The notes: a model not told the origin generated them from the letters alone. 64,000 nt of DNA from an uncultured Lachnoclostridium sp. (GCA_944381625.1 CALWLW010000008.1:1-64000), one strand, 5' to 3'. Shown: positions 15,231 to 23,545, counted from the first letter of the stretch. A program made the numbers and translations.

Positions 15231-15375
15231 CCACTCTTTCATCTCCGGAGGCCGACATTGCCCATTCCAGAGTGGGTACCGCACCGAAGGGGAATCTACA
15301 TTACGATGATATTATGGATAACGATGATGAATGAGAATAAACTCAATATCTTTAATGAGAAAGGAATAATTTGAA
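15231..15375. other. Short intergenic stretch, no gene seen
   Basis: About 145 bp between the TM2 gene and the Cys-pair gene. A 22-codon frame starting near 15307 lacks a ribosome-binding site. Nothing else is supported. Confidence 0.4.
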
Positions 15376-15675
15376 ATGAATTTCCTAAATAAACTTTTTA
15401 AGAACGCCGCAACAAGTTCTCCTATTGAAAACCCATCTATACAACGACTGGTTCCCAAATGTAGGGAATGGAAAATTGATACCCTATTTATCGTTACTAA
15501 GAGGAAATGCCCCTTATGTTCTCCATACAATCGCAAGATATATTCCCTTTATGGATGGAGCAAAAAATATCCTCGAATACCTGATGTTCTATTAAAACGA
15601 AATTGTCCATCTTGCGGTGTATATATTGGCGCCACGATATATTTCCCTGGTATTAGCACTCCAATACATCAATAA
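15376..15675 (+). CDS. Small protein with two CPxC pairs (zinc-ribbon-like)
   Basis: A 99-residue protein with paired cysteines KRKCPLCSPYNRK and KRNCPSCGVYIG about 30 residues apart, which would form a treble-clef or zinc-ribbon metal site. The segment between, YSLYGWSKKYPRIPD, is conserved-looking in character but I cannot name the family. An N-terminal helix MNFLNKLFKN precedes. GAGAAAGGA lies upstream of the ATG. Last protein gene of the lysogeny operon before the toxin locus. Function unknown. Confidence 0.6.
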   Translation: MNFLNKLFKNAATSSPIENPSIQRLVPKCREWKIDTLFIVTKRKCPLCSPYNRKIYSLYGWSKKYPRIPDVLLKRNCPSCGVYIGATIYFPGISTPIHQ

Positions 15676-15808
15676 GTATTATGTTTTAATTTTGTTGTTT
15701 ATTATCAAGGCAAAAGAAAGTTGTCTCACTTGTTTTGCAAAGAACTATCGATTCTGGCTGATCAGGCTACAAGGGATCATCCGCACATACCAGCACCGGT
15801 ACCAAACT

Positions 15809-15947
15809 TTGTGGTGATGAAGAAAATAGGATAGAATATATCTCCCCTGCTCCGGCAGGGGCGCACCTTAAAAATATAATATGCTTACCAGGGAAGCTGG
15901 AGAGGCGTGCAGTCATCCGTTCTATCCTGTAGAAAGGGTGAAATGCT
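15809..15947 (+). promoter_or_regulatory. Toxin promoter and structured 5' leader
   Basis: TTGTGG and TAGAAT are 17 bp apart just before 15840. The predicted transcript starts with a stable hairpin (CCCCTGC/GCAGGGG) and has a leader of about 100 nt before the toxin ATG, as in many type I toxin mRNAs. Confidence 0.5.
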
Positions 15948-16025
15948 ATGAGTACATATGAAGAATTCATGGTCATCCTGGCCGTGGCATCGCTCATTGT
16001 GGCAATTCTAAATTATAGAAAATAA
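15948..16025 (+). CDS. Holin-like type I toxin peptide (25 aa)
   Basis: The ATG at 15948 follows AAAGGGTG and encodes a peptide beginning MSTYEEFMVILAVASLIVA and ending LNYRK: one membrane helix with a basic tail. This closely resembles the short 'putative holin-like toxin' peptides (TxpA/BsrG-type) common in Lachnospiraceae and Bacilli. A strong convergent promoter 115-140 bp downstream would make an antisense RNA over its 3' end. Toxicity is inferred from family resemblance and layout. It sits between the lysogeny genes and the recombinase, a position suited to stabilising the prophage. Confidence 0.75.
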   Translation: MSTYEEFMVILAVASLIVAILNYRK

Positions 16026-16129
16026 GCAAGCCGCCTTGTCTCTTGGCCGGAGTAGGCAGCTTGCTTCTTAGTAACTGTTAACTTTGCACCGGAGCGGATA
16101 GGCTTCATCTATCTTCCGGCTTTCCTGTT
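16014..16129 (-). ncRNA. Antisense antitoxin RNA to the holin-like toxin
   Basis: On the minus strand TTGACA (16163-16158) and TATAAT (16141-16136) are separated by 16 bp. Transcription would start near 16129, run leftward and overlap the toxin 3' end. It would stop at a hairpin (16024-16066, 13-bp arms AAGCAAGCCGCCT and AGGCAGCTTGCTT) followed on the minus strand by ATTTTCT. The same hairpin would close the toxin mRNA. Both consensus boxes are nearly perfect. The RNA itself is predicted, not observed. Confidence 0.7.
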
Positions 16130-16171
16130 AAGTATATTATAGCAAATATGCTGAAAATGTCAATTAGTGAT

Positions 16172-16204
16172 GGCCGGCCTCCTGTTGGCGCAGGAGGCCA
16201 GCCG
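16172..16204. repeat. Hairpin upstream of recombinase
   Basis: GGCCTCCTG and CAGGAGGCC form a 9-bp stem, extended outward by CCGG/CCGG. No T-run follows on either strand, so it is probably not a simple terminator. Confidence 0.45.
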
Positions 16205-16210
16205 GATATC

Positions 16211-16257
16211 TCCGAAAAGATACCTCACAAACACAACTATAGTGTATCATTTTCGGA
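16211..16257. promoter_or_regulatory. Long inverted repeat upstream of serine recombinase
   Basis: Arms TCCGAAAAGATAC and GTATCATTTTCGGA (one extra base) are separated by 20 bp. The dyad lies about 110 bp before the recombinase start and could be a recombinase- or regulator-binding site. Its role is unknown. Confidence 0.45.
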
Positions 16258-16367
16258 GCAGCCATGCAAGCGAAAACTCGCCGGCTGTTATTTTTGTACC
16301 CAAAATTTCATTTGCGACGTCGCAAAAAAGCGGGACGCAGATCATATGATGAACTGGAGGTATGAAC

Positions 16368-17822
16368 ATGAAAAATGGTGCATGTTACATCCGGGTAAGT
16401 ACGGACAAACAAGATGAACTGTCCCCGGACGCCCAGAAACGTCTGCTGCTGGACTACGCGCGGGAAAATGATATTATTGTCACGGAGGACAGCATTTTCT
16501 GGGAGATCGGGATCTCCGGCCGAAAGACAGAGAACCGGCCGGCGTTCCGGCAGATGGTTGCCTCCGCTAAAAGCAAAGACCATCCTTTTGATGTGATCCT
16601 GGTCTGGAAATTTTCCAGATTCGCCAGGAACCAGGAGGAATCCATCGTCTATAAATCACTGCTGAAGAAAAGCAGTGTGGACGTGATCAGCGTATCGGAG
16701 CCGCTCCCGGAAGGCATCATGGGCGGCCTGATTGAACGAATCCTGGAGTGGATGGACGAATATTACTCGATCCGACTGTCCGGAGAAGTCATGCGCGGCA
16801 TGACTGAGAAAGCCATGCGCGGCGGCTACCAGGCAAATCCTCCCATGGGATACGACCGGGAGCGCGGCGGTCTCCCCGTTGTCAATCCGAAGGAGGCTGC
16901 CATCGTCCAGCGTGTGTTCCGGCTCTTTGTTGACGAAAAAATGAGCATGTGCGCGATTGCGAAGAGGATGAACCTGGACGGGTATCCCACCAAGCGAGGC
17001 GCGCACTGGAATGTGACGCACGTCCGGTACATGCTCGGCAACCCGTTCTATATTGGGAAAATACGATGGAATTATATCACACATACAGCTGGAAAACGAA
17101 AAAAGGACGAAGAAGACTGGATCATCGTGGACGGCGTACATGAACCAATCATCCCGGAAGAGACTTTCCAGGATGCACAGAAACGGCTCAAAGAAGCCGC
17201 CGGACACCGCTTCGCATCCGGACATATGTCCTCCCGACACTGGCTCAGCGGCGTGCTGAAATGCGGCGTCTGCGGCGGTCCCATGACCTATATGGGGGCG
17301 ACAGACCGGAATGGGGCTGCCTACCGCTGTGTGAATCACGTCCGCGGCGCATGCCGCACCACTGGCCGGATCGCGCTGTCCAGACTGGAGAACGCCGTTC
17401 TGGCCGGCCTGGAAGATCCTTTTGATACGGCTGACACAGTTTTTGTCCACAGGGATCTTCCCCGCGACGATTCTTCTGCACAGCAGATGATCCAGGATCA
17501 GATCAAGGACCTGGATCGTAAGGAAAGACGTCTGCGCGCTGCTTACATGGACGGGATTGACACACTGGATGATTACCGGGAGGCACGCCGCACTCTGGAC
17601 GCACGTCGGGAAGAATTAAAGAAACGCCTGGAAGAACTGACTTGTCCGGAAGAGTCCGAGGACGTCCGGCTGCGTCTGATCCAGAATACGCAAGATGTAC
17701 TGAAAGTGCTGAGAAATCCGGATATGGACGTCCTGAAGAAACAGGACGCCATCCGGAATATCTGCCAGAAAATCCTCTGGGACAAAGAGACCAGCACACT
17801 GACCTTCTACTTCTATACATAG
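16368..17822 (+). CDS. Large serine recombinase (prophage integrase)
   Basis: A 484-residue integrase. The N-terminal resolvase domain begins with YIRVSTDKQDE, Ser11 being the catalytic nucleophile, and continues with the ISGRKTENRPAFRQM segment. A recombinase domain follows (NPPMGYDRERGGLPVVNPKE, then RGAHWNVTHVRYMLGNPFY), then a zinc ribbon near residues 295-335 (LKCGVCGGP ... RCVNHVRGACRTTG) and a C-terminal coiled coil. The ATG at 16368 lies 7 bases after GGAGG; the ATG at 16362 is too close. It sits at the prophage right end, convergent with the interrupted PBP gene, so it most likely recombines attL and attR in that gene. Confidence 0.95.
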   Translation: MKNGACYIRVSTDKQDELSPDAQKRLLLDYARENDIIVTEDSIFWEIGISGRKTENRPAFRQMVASAKSKDHPFDVILVWKFSRFARNQEESIVYKSLLKKSSVDVISVSEPLPEGIMGGLIERILEWMDEYYSIRLSGEVMRGMTEKAMRGGYQANPPMGYDRERGGLPVVNPKEAAIVQRVFRLFVDEKMSMCAIAKRMNLDGYPTKRGAHWNVTHVRYMLGNPFYIGKIRWNYITHTAGKRKKDEEDWIIVDGVHEPIIPEETFQDAQKRLKEAAGHRFASGHMSSRHWLSGVLKCGVCGGPMTYMGATDRNGAAYRCVNHVRGACRTTGRIALSRLENAVLAGLEDPFDTADTVFVHRDLPRDDSSAQQMIQDQIKDLDRKERRLRAAYMDGIDTLDDYREARRTLDARREELKKRLEELTCPEESEDVRLRLIQNTQDVLKVLRNPDMDVLKKQDAIRNICQKILWDKETSTLTFYFYT

Positions 17823-17827
17823 AGCAG

Positions 17828-17848
17828 CCCCCTGCGCAGTGCAGGGGG
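17828..17848. repeat. GC hairpin between recombinase and attR
   Basis: CCCCCTGC and GCAGGGGG form an 8-bp stem with a 5-base loop right after the recombinase stop. No T-run follows on either strand. It is the last phage element before host sequence and may act as a transcription barrier or accessory att site. Confidence 0.5.
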
Positions 17849-17864
17849 ACAAAAATGGAAGCTA

Positions 17865-17900
17865 TGCAGGCAGTATTTTTGAATACGTGGATTACACGAG
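17865..17900. other. Prophage right attachment junction (attR)
   Basis: Homology to class B PBPs stops on the minus strand right after the codons for NSCNP (17902-17888). The following 24 codons (RIQKYC... to the stop at 17813) have no PBP character. The crossover core must lie in this interval; its exact bases need the left junction, which is outside the window. Confidence 0.75.
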
Positions 17901-18977
17901 TTCATAATGGCATGGGTGAAATCCTGACCCCCATGCCCTCCCACCTTATGGCAGCGAATCCTCCGATCCTCCACAATCTTGTAGCCCGGGCAGCTGAAAT
18001 GGTCCTGCAGCGTACAGGTTCCCGTGAGCAGGGCCGCGGAGGATGTGAAGATCTTGAATGTGGAACCCGGCTCATACGTATCGTTGACGCTCTGGTTCCT
18101 CCACATCCGGTTCAGGGCGTCCTGCTTCTGTTCCTCCGTCATGGAAGATGTGTCCCCGCCTGTATTCAGGGTAAAAGGGTCGTTCAGATTGAATTCCGGC
18201 ACATTGACGCAGGCGTAGATCTCACCAGTCTGCGGGTTCATGATCAGGATCGACACATACTCCGCCTGTTTCGCCTCCATGACCCTCAGCGCTTCCTGCT
18301 GGGCATAGAACTGGATATTGTAATCCAGGCTGACCATGAGATCATTGCCCGGCACAGACTCCACCCGCCCCTCTTTGGCGTTCTCAATCTCGATCCCTCT
18401 GGCGTCCGTCAGGGTAAGGATGGTGCCTGGTATCCCCTCCAGATACTCGTCGTACATGACCTCCAGGCCAATGATGCCCTGGTTGTCGCTGCCGGTGAAT
18501 CCCAGCACCTTTGAAGCCAGCTCATTATACGGATAATAGCGCTTAAAATCCTCGTCCACCTTCACGCCCGCATAGTGATAAGAACGGATGGCGTCTCCGA
18601 TTTCCTTGTCCACATTGGACTGGATCCGTTCGATGGAACTTACTTTCTCCACACGGGCGCGCACAGTTTCCTCTGAAAGTCCCAGTTCCCTGCACAGCAT
18701 TTCGATCACCGCCTCCGGATCTTCAATCTGGCTGTGGATCACAGAGATCGTACACACGGTACGGTTGTCGGCCAGCACCGTGCCCGTGCGGTCGATGATC
18801 CGCCCCCTGGCCGCTTTAATGCTTCTCTCCCGCTCATGCAGATCCTGCGCCAGCTCCTGATAGTATTCCGACTCAAAAATCATAAGATAGACCAGACGCC
18901 CGGCAAGGACCAGCATCATGCCGAAACAGGCGGCGAATACAATCAATATTTTCTTCTTGTGAAATGTCCTGCAATGC

Positions 18978-19037
18978 AAAAAAACACCCCATAAGATTCT
19001 TTTAGTTTCAATTTATGAAATCCTGAAGAATCTTATG
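18978..19037 (-). terminator. Terminator or attenuator directly at spoVD-like start
   Basis: Arms CCTCATAAGATTCTT and AAGAATCTTATGGGG form a 15-bp stem (two wobble-type pairs at the base) and are followed by TG and seven T. The GGGG that would be the ribosome-binding site lies in the stem, and the TTG start codon uses the end of the T-run. It would stop read-through from the upstream PBP and hide the translation start. Confidence 0.75.
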
Positions 19038-19058
19038 AGGTATTTACAAGTCCATATT

Positions 19059-21224
19059 TTATTCGGTAGGATCCGCTCCGGGATCTTCTTCCGTGGCAAT
19101 CTCCGGCTCCACATCCACCAGATTCTGGTTCACCGGCGAATCGCCCAGCACAGAAGGATCTTCCTGGTCCACGCTCTCCGGATCCGGCATCTGTACCGCC
19201 TCGCCGGTCTGCGGGTCGATCAGCGTGCCTTCCGGCAGCGTATCTTCTTCCTCTTCCTCCTCCGCTGTTTCTTCCGTCTCTTCCTCCTGAGCGGCCTGTA
19301 CTTCGTCCGCCATATCCGCCGGAATCTCTTCCGTGGGATAGATGTTCAGGTACGGCAGAGCCTCTTCCATGATGTTCTTCCAGATCTCCATGGCAAAGGA
19401 ACTGGAAGACTGTTTTTCCGCATTGGGCTCGTCCACCACCACGTAGAGAACCACTTCCGGGTTGTCTGCCGGGGCAAATCCGATAAACGACACCAGATAA
19501 TTCGTCTTGTCTCTGGGAATCTTCTCGGCTGTACCGGTCTTGCCGCCCATAGAATAGCCTGCCACACGGGCAGCCTTACCTGTGGCGTTATTGCCGTTGG
19601 CGTCCGCGGTTCCGTACATGGTATTATACAGGTACTGCCGGATCAGGGAGGAGGTTTTGGAAGAGATGGGCTCTCTTAAAACCACAGGCTCCACATTCTT
19701 CACCGTTCCGCCGTTGCTGTCCAGGATCTTGCTGACCACATGGGGCTGATAGTAATAGCCGCCGTTGATACAGGAAGAAAACGCCGCGGCCATCTGCACC
19801 ATCGTCACATTATAGTTCTGCCCAAAAGAGTTGGTCGCCAGGTCGGTAGCCCCCATCACCAGGTTCTCACTGGGCGCATTCTCCTCCGAATAATAAAGCA
19901 GACTGTCTGTACGGGCCTCCCCCGGCAGGTCGATACCGGTGCGCAGCCCTAAGTTGAACATGTTCTGGTATCTGGAAAACTGGCTGTCGCCCAGCTTGGC
20001 GGCAATCTGCATCAAGGCGTCGTTGCAGGAAAACATAAGAGATCCCTGCAGGTCGATCACCCCATGTCCTACTCTTTTGGAGCACCAGATGGTATGGCTG
20101 CCCACGGTCTGGTTGCCGTCGCACAGGAAAGTGTCCCCATCGTGTACGGCTCCAGTCTCCAGCGCTGCCGCAACTGTAATCGGCTTCGCCGTGGAACCCG
20201 GCTCATAGGTGTCGCTGATACAGAAATTCCTCCACAGCTCGTTGAGCGCGTTCAGACGCTCGTCTTCGGAAAGGCTCTCCGCCTCTTCCTCGCTGTACAG
20301 CCCGTTGATCACCACATCGTAGGGATTGTTCAGGTCATAGGTCCGGTTGCTGGCCATGGCCAGGATCTCCCCGCTGTTGGGATCCATCATAATGGCCGCC
20401 GCCGTCTTGCTTCCGTCCCCTTCCCGGTAGGCGTCGGTATATTTCTCCTGGAATTCCGCAATAGCGTTTTCCACGATCTGCTGGAGCGTTATATCGATGG
20501 TGGACACCACGCTGCTGCCGTCTGTGGCCGCACGCACCGATTTCTCCTGCTCCAGGTCTTCATTCAGATAATTATAACTTCTTCCGTTTTCTCCGTTAAG
20601 CGTCTCACTGTATTCCTGCTCAATTCCATACTGCCCCACATTGCCGGACACCGTATAGCCGATCACATTGCAGGCCAGCGTATCATAGGGATAGCGGCGG
20701 ATATAGTCGTCCTCCAGCCAGACGCCCTCGATCCGGTTCTCCGAATCCGCCATGGCCGTCTCAAACTCTTCCACCTGGTCTTTGGTCAGCTTCTTCTCCA
20801 GCACCACATAATGACTGTCCGCATTTTCGTCCATGATGCGGTTCAGTTCCGACCGGTCCAATCCGAAGTAGTCCACCAGGGCCTGCAGAGTCGGCTCCAC
20901 ACAGTCTTTCAGAGGGTCGTCCTTATGGTACTCCCATAATACGCCCGGATCCAGGATCAGATTATATACCTTCTCACTGGTAGCCAGGACCGTCCCGTTG
21001 CGGTCATAGATATCTCCTCTCTTATATGGAAGCGTGATACTGTTGGTGTCCTGCTGCGCAAGCACCTTCATGGTATACTGTTCCCCGCTGACCCGGTTGA
21101 TGTGCAAAAGGCGGAGCATAATGCCCGCCAGTGCCAGTACGATCACGGAAAATGTCAGCGCCAGTTTTTTCTTTACTTTCAGTGTCGCTTTTCTTCTGTT
21201 TGAACGTCTTCGATTTACAGCCAC
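19059..21224 (-). CDS. Class B penicillin-binding protein (FtsI/PBP2-like division transpeptidase)
   Basis: A 721-residue septal-type transpeptidase. A basic N-terminus precedes a TM helix at 21-40. The dimerisation domain begins with YKRGDIYDRNG (67-77). The catalytic Ser is S344 in GSTAK, SxN is SCN at 399-401 and KTG is at 562-564, so all three motifs are intact. An acidic low-complexity tail (about 645-721) replaces PASTA domains. In the cluster mraZ-rsmH-ftsL-PBP it is the likely divisome cross-linking enzyme, acting outside the membrane with an FtsW-type glycosyltransferase. It is the intact paralogue of the interrupted gene downstream. Confidence 0.92.
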   Translation of the reverse strand: MAVNRRRSNRRKATLKVKKKLALTFSVIVLALAGIMLRLLHINRVSGEQYTMKVLAQQDTNSITLPYKRGDIYDRNGTVLATSEKVYNLILDPGVLWEYHKDDPLKDCVEPTLQALVDYFGLDRSELNRIMDENADSHYVVLEKKLTKDQVEEFETAMADSENRIEGVWLEDDYIRRYPYDTLACNVIGYTVSGNVGQYGIEQEYSETLNGENGRSYNYLNEDLEQEKSVRAATDGSSVVSTIDITLQQIVENAIAEFQEKYTDAYREGDGSKTAAAIMMDPNSGEILAMASNRTYDLNNPYDVVINGLYSEEEAESLSEDERLNALNELWRNFCISDTYEPGSTAKPITVAAALETGAVHDGDTFLCDGNQTVGSHTIWCSKRVGHGVIDLQGSLMFSCNDALMQIAAKLGDSQFSRYQNMFNLGLRTGIDLPGEARTDSLLYYSEENAPSENLVMGATDLATNSFGQNYNVTMVQMAAAFSSCINGGYYYQPHVVSKILDSNGGTVKNVEPVVLREPISSKTSSLIRQYLYNTMYGTADANGNNATGKAARVAGYSMGGKTGTAEKIPRDKTNYLVSFIGFAPADNPEVVLYVVVDEPNAEKQSSSSFAMEIWKNIMEEALPYLNIYPTEEIPADMADEVQAAQEEETEETAEEEEEEDTLPEGTLIDPQTGEAVQMPDPESVDQEDPSVLGDSPVNQNLVDVEPEIATEEDPGADPTE

Positions 21225-21256
21225 TTGATGCTCCTATCTACTTTCCTGCCAGCCAA

Positions 21257-21742
21257 CTATCTTCCCAGGATCTGGTCCGCCAGGGTGGACTCTTCTTCTG
21301 GCAGATCCCCGCTCTGTCTTACATAATCGCGGGTCCCGCCGTCGTACAGGATCACCTGGTCAGGCTCCGCATACACCATCCCCAGTTCGTTCACCGCCAC
21401 GTCCCGGATATAATCCAGGTCCACAGAGGTCATGATCCGGGTGTAATTGTCGTCGTTCTCCTTCTTCAGCTCCTCCAGCTGCGTCTCCAGAGCCGCGATA
21501 TTCTTCACCCGGCTGGTCATCTCCGCCTGGAGCTGCAGGTAGCGCACGCAGGACCACAGCACCATACAGGCCGCTGCGGCCAGGAAAAATGTATAAAGAA
21601 CGGTCGTATACTGTACCTGTGATTTTTCAGCCTGCCTGCTGCGGCGCCCCGTGGACCGGCGCTCCCGGTCCGGCCGCTCTGCCGGCTGAATCTTTCGTAC
21701 TGTATTTCCCTCCACATATCCGTATCTTTTTCTTGAGCCCAT
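21257..21742 (-). CDS. ftsL: FtsL/DivIC-like septum protein
   Basis: A 161-residue bitopic protein: basic cytoplasmic N-terminus (RRSTGRRSRQAEK), TM helix at about 46-66 (VLYTFFLAAAACMVLWSCV), then an extracellular coiled coil (LQAEMTSRVKNIAALETQLEEL) and a conserved DLDYIRDVAVNELGM segment typical of FtsL/DivIC. It would join the FtsL-DivIC-DivIB complex and support the PBP encoded next. Position between rsmH and the PBP gene is the canonical ftsL site. Sequence is divergent, as usual for this family. Confidence 0.85.
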   Translation of the reverse strand: MGSRKRYGYVEGNTVRKIQPAERPDRERRSTGRRSRQAEKSQVQYTTVLYTFFLAAAACMVLWSCVRYLQLQAEMTSRVKNIAALETQLEELKKENDDNYTRIMTSVDLDYIRDVAVNELGMVYAEPDQVILYDGGTRDYVRQSGDLPEEESTLADQILGR

Positions 21743-21772
21743 CGCTATACACCCACTTTCTGTCCTTTTTCT

Positions 21773-22708
21773 TTACTCCCTCTCAAAAACCCGAAGCTTC
21801 GCGCTCTTGGAACGGCTGTTCTCTTCCAGCTCCTGTTCCGACGGAAGAATCGGTTTTCTTGTCACTACATGTCCTTTCGAAACCTTTCCGCACACGCACA
21901 CCGGAAAATGGCTGGGGCAGGTACACGGATTTTCAAATGTCCGAAAGGCATTCTTTACGATCCGGTCCTCCAGTGAATGGAAGGTTATGATACACAGCCT
22001 TCCTCCCGGCCGGAGCATGTCCGCCATACCTTCCAGCGAATCCTTCAGCACCTCCAGTTCCTGGTTCAGTTCAATGCGGATGGCCTGGAAGGTCTGTTTT
22101 GCCGGATGGCCTTTCTGCATCCGCACCTTCATGGGGATCGCCGCTTTGATGATCTCCGTCAGCTCCCCGGTTGTCTCGACTGGTTTTTCCTCCCGTGCCC
22201 GCACGATATGGCGGGCGATGTTTTTTGCAAATTTATCTTCCCCGTAGTCTCTGATGACCCGGTACAGTTCTGTTTCGCTATAGCCGTTGACGATATCTCT
22301 GGCCGTTTTCTCCTGCCTCTGGTCCATGCGCATGTCCAGCGGTACGTCTTCCCGGTAAGTAAATCCCCGCTCCGCCTCATCCAGCTGATACGAAGATACT
22401 CCCAGATCCAGCAGAATGCCGTCTGCCTGCTCCACGCCGCGGTTCTTGAGTTCCTCCCCCATCCGGCAGTAATTGCTTCGGATGATGGTCACCCTGTCCC
22501 CAAACTCTGCCAGGCGCCTTCCCGCCGCCTCTATGGCCGCCTCATCCTGGTCGATCCCGTAAAACCGGCCTTTGTCGGAAAGTCTTTTGCACACCTCAAA
22601 GGCATGTCCGCCGCCGCCCAGCGTTCCGTCCACATAGATCCCGTCCGGCTGGATCTTCAGTTGTTCTATCGTCTCTCTCAGCATGACGGAATAATGTTTG
22701 AACTCCAT
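21773..22708 (-). CDS. rsmH: 16S rRNA (cytosine-1402-N4)-methyltransferase
   Basis: A 311-residue SAM-dependent enzyme methylating C1402 of 16S rRNA. The N-terminus [15 protein letters not shown] and the SAM site [12 protein letters not shown] are diagnostic; later [13 protein letters not shown] and [11 protein letters not shown] match the family. The chosen ATG (22708) has GAGG nine bases upstream; the open frame continues upstream but would overlap mraZ. It directly follows mraZ in the dcw cluster. Confidence 0.95.
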   Translation of the reverse strand: MEFKHYSVMLRETIEQLKIQPDGIYVDGTLGGGGHAFEVCKRLSDKGRFYGIDQDEAAIEAAGRRLAEFGDRVTIIRSNYCRMGEELKNRGVEQADGILLDLGVSSYQLDEAERGFTYREDVPLDMRMDQRQEKTARDIVNGYSETELYRVIRDYGEDKFAKNIARHIVRAREEKPVETTGELTEIIKAAIPMKVRMQKGHPAKQTFQAIRIELNQELEVLKDSLEGMADMLRPGGRLCIITFHSLEDRIVKNAFRTFENPCTCPSHFPVCVCGKVSKGHVVTRKPILPSEQELEENSRSKSAKLRVFERE

Positions 22709-22719
22709 GGGCCATTTCC

Positions 22720-23151
22720 TCACTCTCTGCCGCTCAGTCCGTTTAAATGTTCCGCGATCACATCCATATCTCCAAAGTCGGCATTCTCTTTCCACAGCTC
22801 CTCATTCCAGATCTCTATATGATCCAGCATGCCTGCCAGAAGCACATCCTTCTCAATATGAGCGAATTCCCTCAGCGTCACCGGAAGCAGGATCCTTCCC
22901 TGCTTGTCCAGCTCGCAGGTGGTGGCGCCCGCGATGATAAATCTGGTAAAAAGCCTGGCGTTCTTGTCCGTAAGCGGAAGCTTCCTCAGCTGTCCCACAT
23001 AGGTTTCCCAGCTGTCCATGGGATACACGAAAAGGCAGCCATCCAGTCCCCTCGTCACAACAAACTCTCCGCCCAGCTGTTCACGGAACTTCGAGGGTAT
23101 GATCAGCCTGCCCTTGGGATCTACCGTATGTCTGTACTCGCCCATGAACAT
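22720..23151 (-). CDS. mraZ: Transcriptional regulator MraZ
   Basis: A 143-residue protein with two AbrB-like MraZ repeats: [23 protein letters not shown] at the N-terminus and [19 protein letters not shown] in the second half. MraZ binds direct repeats in its own promoter and tunes the division and wall operon. Four AGTGG repeats, three at exact 10-bp steps, lie between the predicted promoter and the start codon, which fits autoregulation. First gene of the cluster. Confidence 0.95.
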   Translation of the reverse strand: MFMGEYRHTVDPKGRLIIPSKFREQLGGEFVVTRGLDGCLFVYPMDSWETYVGQLRKLPLTDKNARLFTRFIIAGATTCELDKQGRILLPVTLREFAHIEKDVLLAGMLDHIEIWNEELWKENADFGDMDVIAEHLNGLSGRE

Positions 23152-23181
23152 CGATATACACCCTCTTCTGACCGTGTGGCC

Positions 23182-23265
23182 CCACTTTTCTACCTTTTGA
23201 AACCACTAACATCCACTTTTCTCCACTTACCCGTTAATCATACCCCGGATTTAACAAAATTGCAA
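23182..23265 (-). promoter_or_regulatory. mraZ promoter with MraZ-type operator repeats
   Basis: On the minus strand TTGCAA (23265-23260) and TATGAT (23242-23237) are 17 bp apart. AGTGG repeats follow at 23227, 23217 and 23207 (10-bp period) and a fourth at 23186. Direct 10-bp repeats of this kind are the known MraZ target pattern. Confidence 0.75.
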
Positions 23266-23329
23266 TAGCTTTCTTAAGTGATTCTTCAGATTTTCTTTGT
23301 TTTTCCTTTACTTTCCAGTGAAATTGCAC

Positions 23330-23376
23330 AAAAAAAGGCTTCCCGGACCGTGTTTCACACACTGGCCGAAAAGCCT
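23330..23376 (-). terminator. Terminator after Spo0E-like gene
   Basis: Minus-strand AGGCTT and AAGCCT close an imperfect hairpin with an inner GTGTGTGAAACAC stem, followed by seven T. It ends the lgt-spo0E transcript ahead of mraZ. Confidence 0.75.
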
Positions 23377-23383
23377 CTTTTTC

Positions 23384-23545
23384 TCAATATACAGTTGTAC
23401 TTTCTGCTTCGTAGCTTTCGATCAGGCGGTCCAGCTTCTGCGATTCCGCCAGCAGACCTTCCAGACTGCCTCCTTTTTCCGCCAGATACTCCAGCCTTCT
23501 GCGCTGGCACTCAATGGCCAGCTTGATTTTCTTTAGTCTCTCCAT
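23384..23545 (-). CDS. Spo0E-family aspartyl-phosphate phosphatase (53 aa)
   Basis: A 53-residue protein starting at ATG 23545 after GGGAGGGAC. It forms two helices: IKLAIECQRRRLEYLAEKG and then LLAESQKLDRLIESYE. The SQxLDxLI signature is the phosphatase motif of Spo0E proteins, which dephosphorylate Spo0A-P and delay sporulation. It overlaps the 3' end of lgt by 35 nt in another frame, so it is probably translated from the lgt mRNA. A terminator follows. The short length is normal for this family. Confidence 0.85.
   Translation of the reverse strand: MERLKKIKLAIECQRRRLEYLAEKGGSLEGLLAESQKLDRLIESYEAESTTVY

Larger units (their letters stand above)
17813..18979 (-). pseudogene. spoVD: SpoVD-like class B penicillin-binding protein, 3' part displaced by prophage
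   Basis: The first 364 residues are a class B PBP: TM helix at 11-34, dimerisation domain with RGRIIDRTGTVLA at 58-70, and transpeptidase start with the nucleophile S306 in GSTFK. The SxN motif SCN (361-363) is the last host motif; then 24 phage-derived residues and a stop. The KTG box and the rest of the domain are absent, so this form cannot cross-link peptidoglycan. The order mraZ-rsmH-ftsL-PBP-this gene matches pbpB-spoVD of Bacilli. It starts at TTG just after a terminator hairpin. The missing 3' part should lie beyond the left prophage end. Confidence 0.9.

Noticed and set aside
15767-15997. Leftward 76-codon frame over the toxin locus
   Set aside because: No ribosome-binding site, antisense to the toxin gene and its structured leader.
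17909-17937. GGCATGGG/CCCATGCC inverted repeat near attR as recombinase site
   Set aside because: It lies fully in PBP coding sequence (conserved Gly/His codons) and can be explained by that; without attL it cannot be called an att element.
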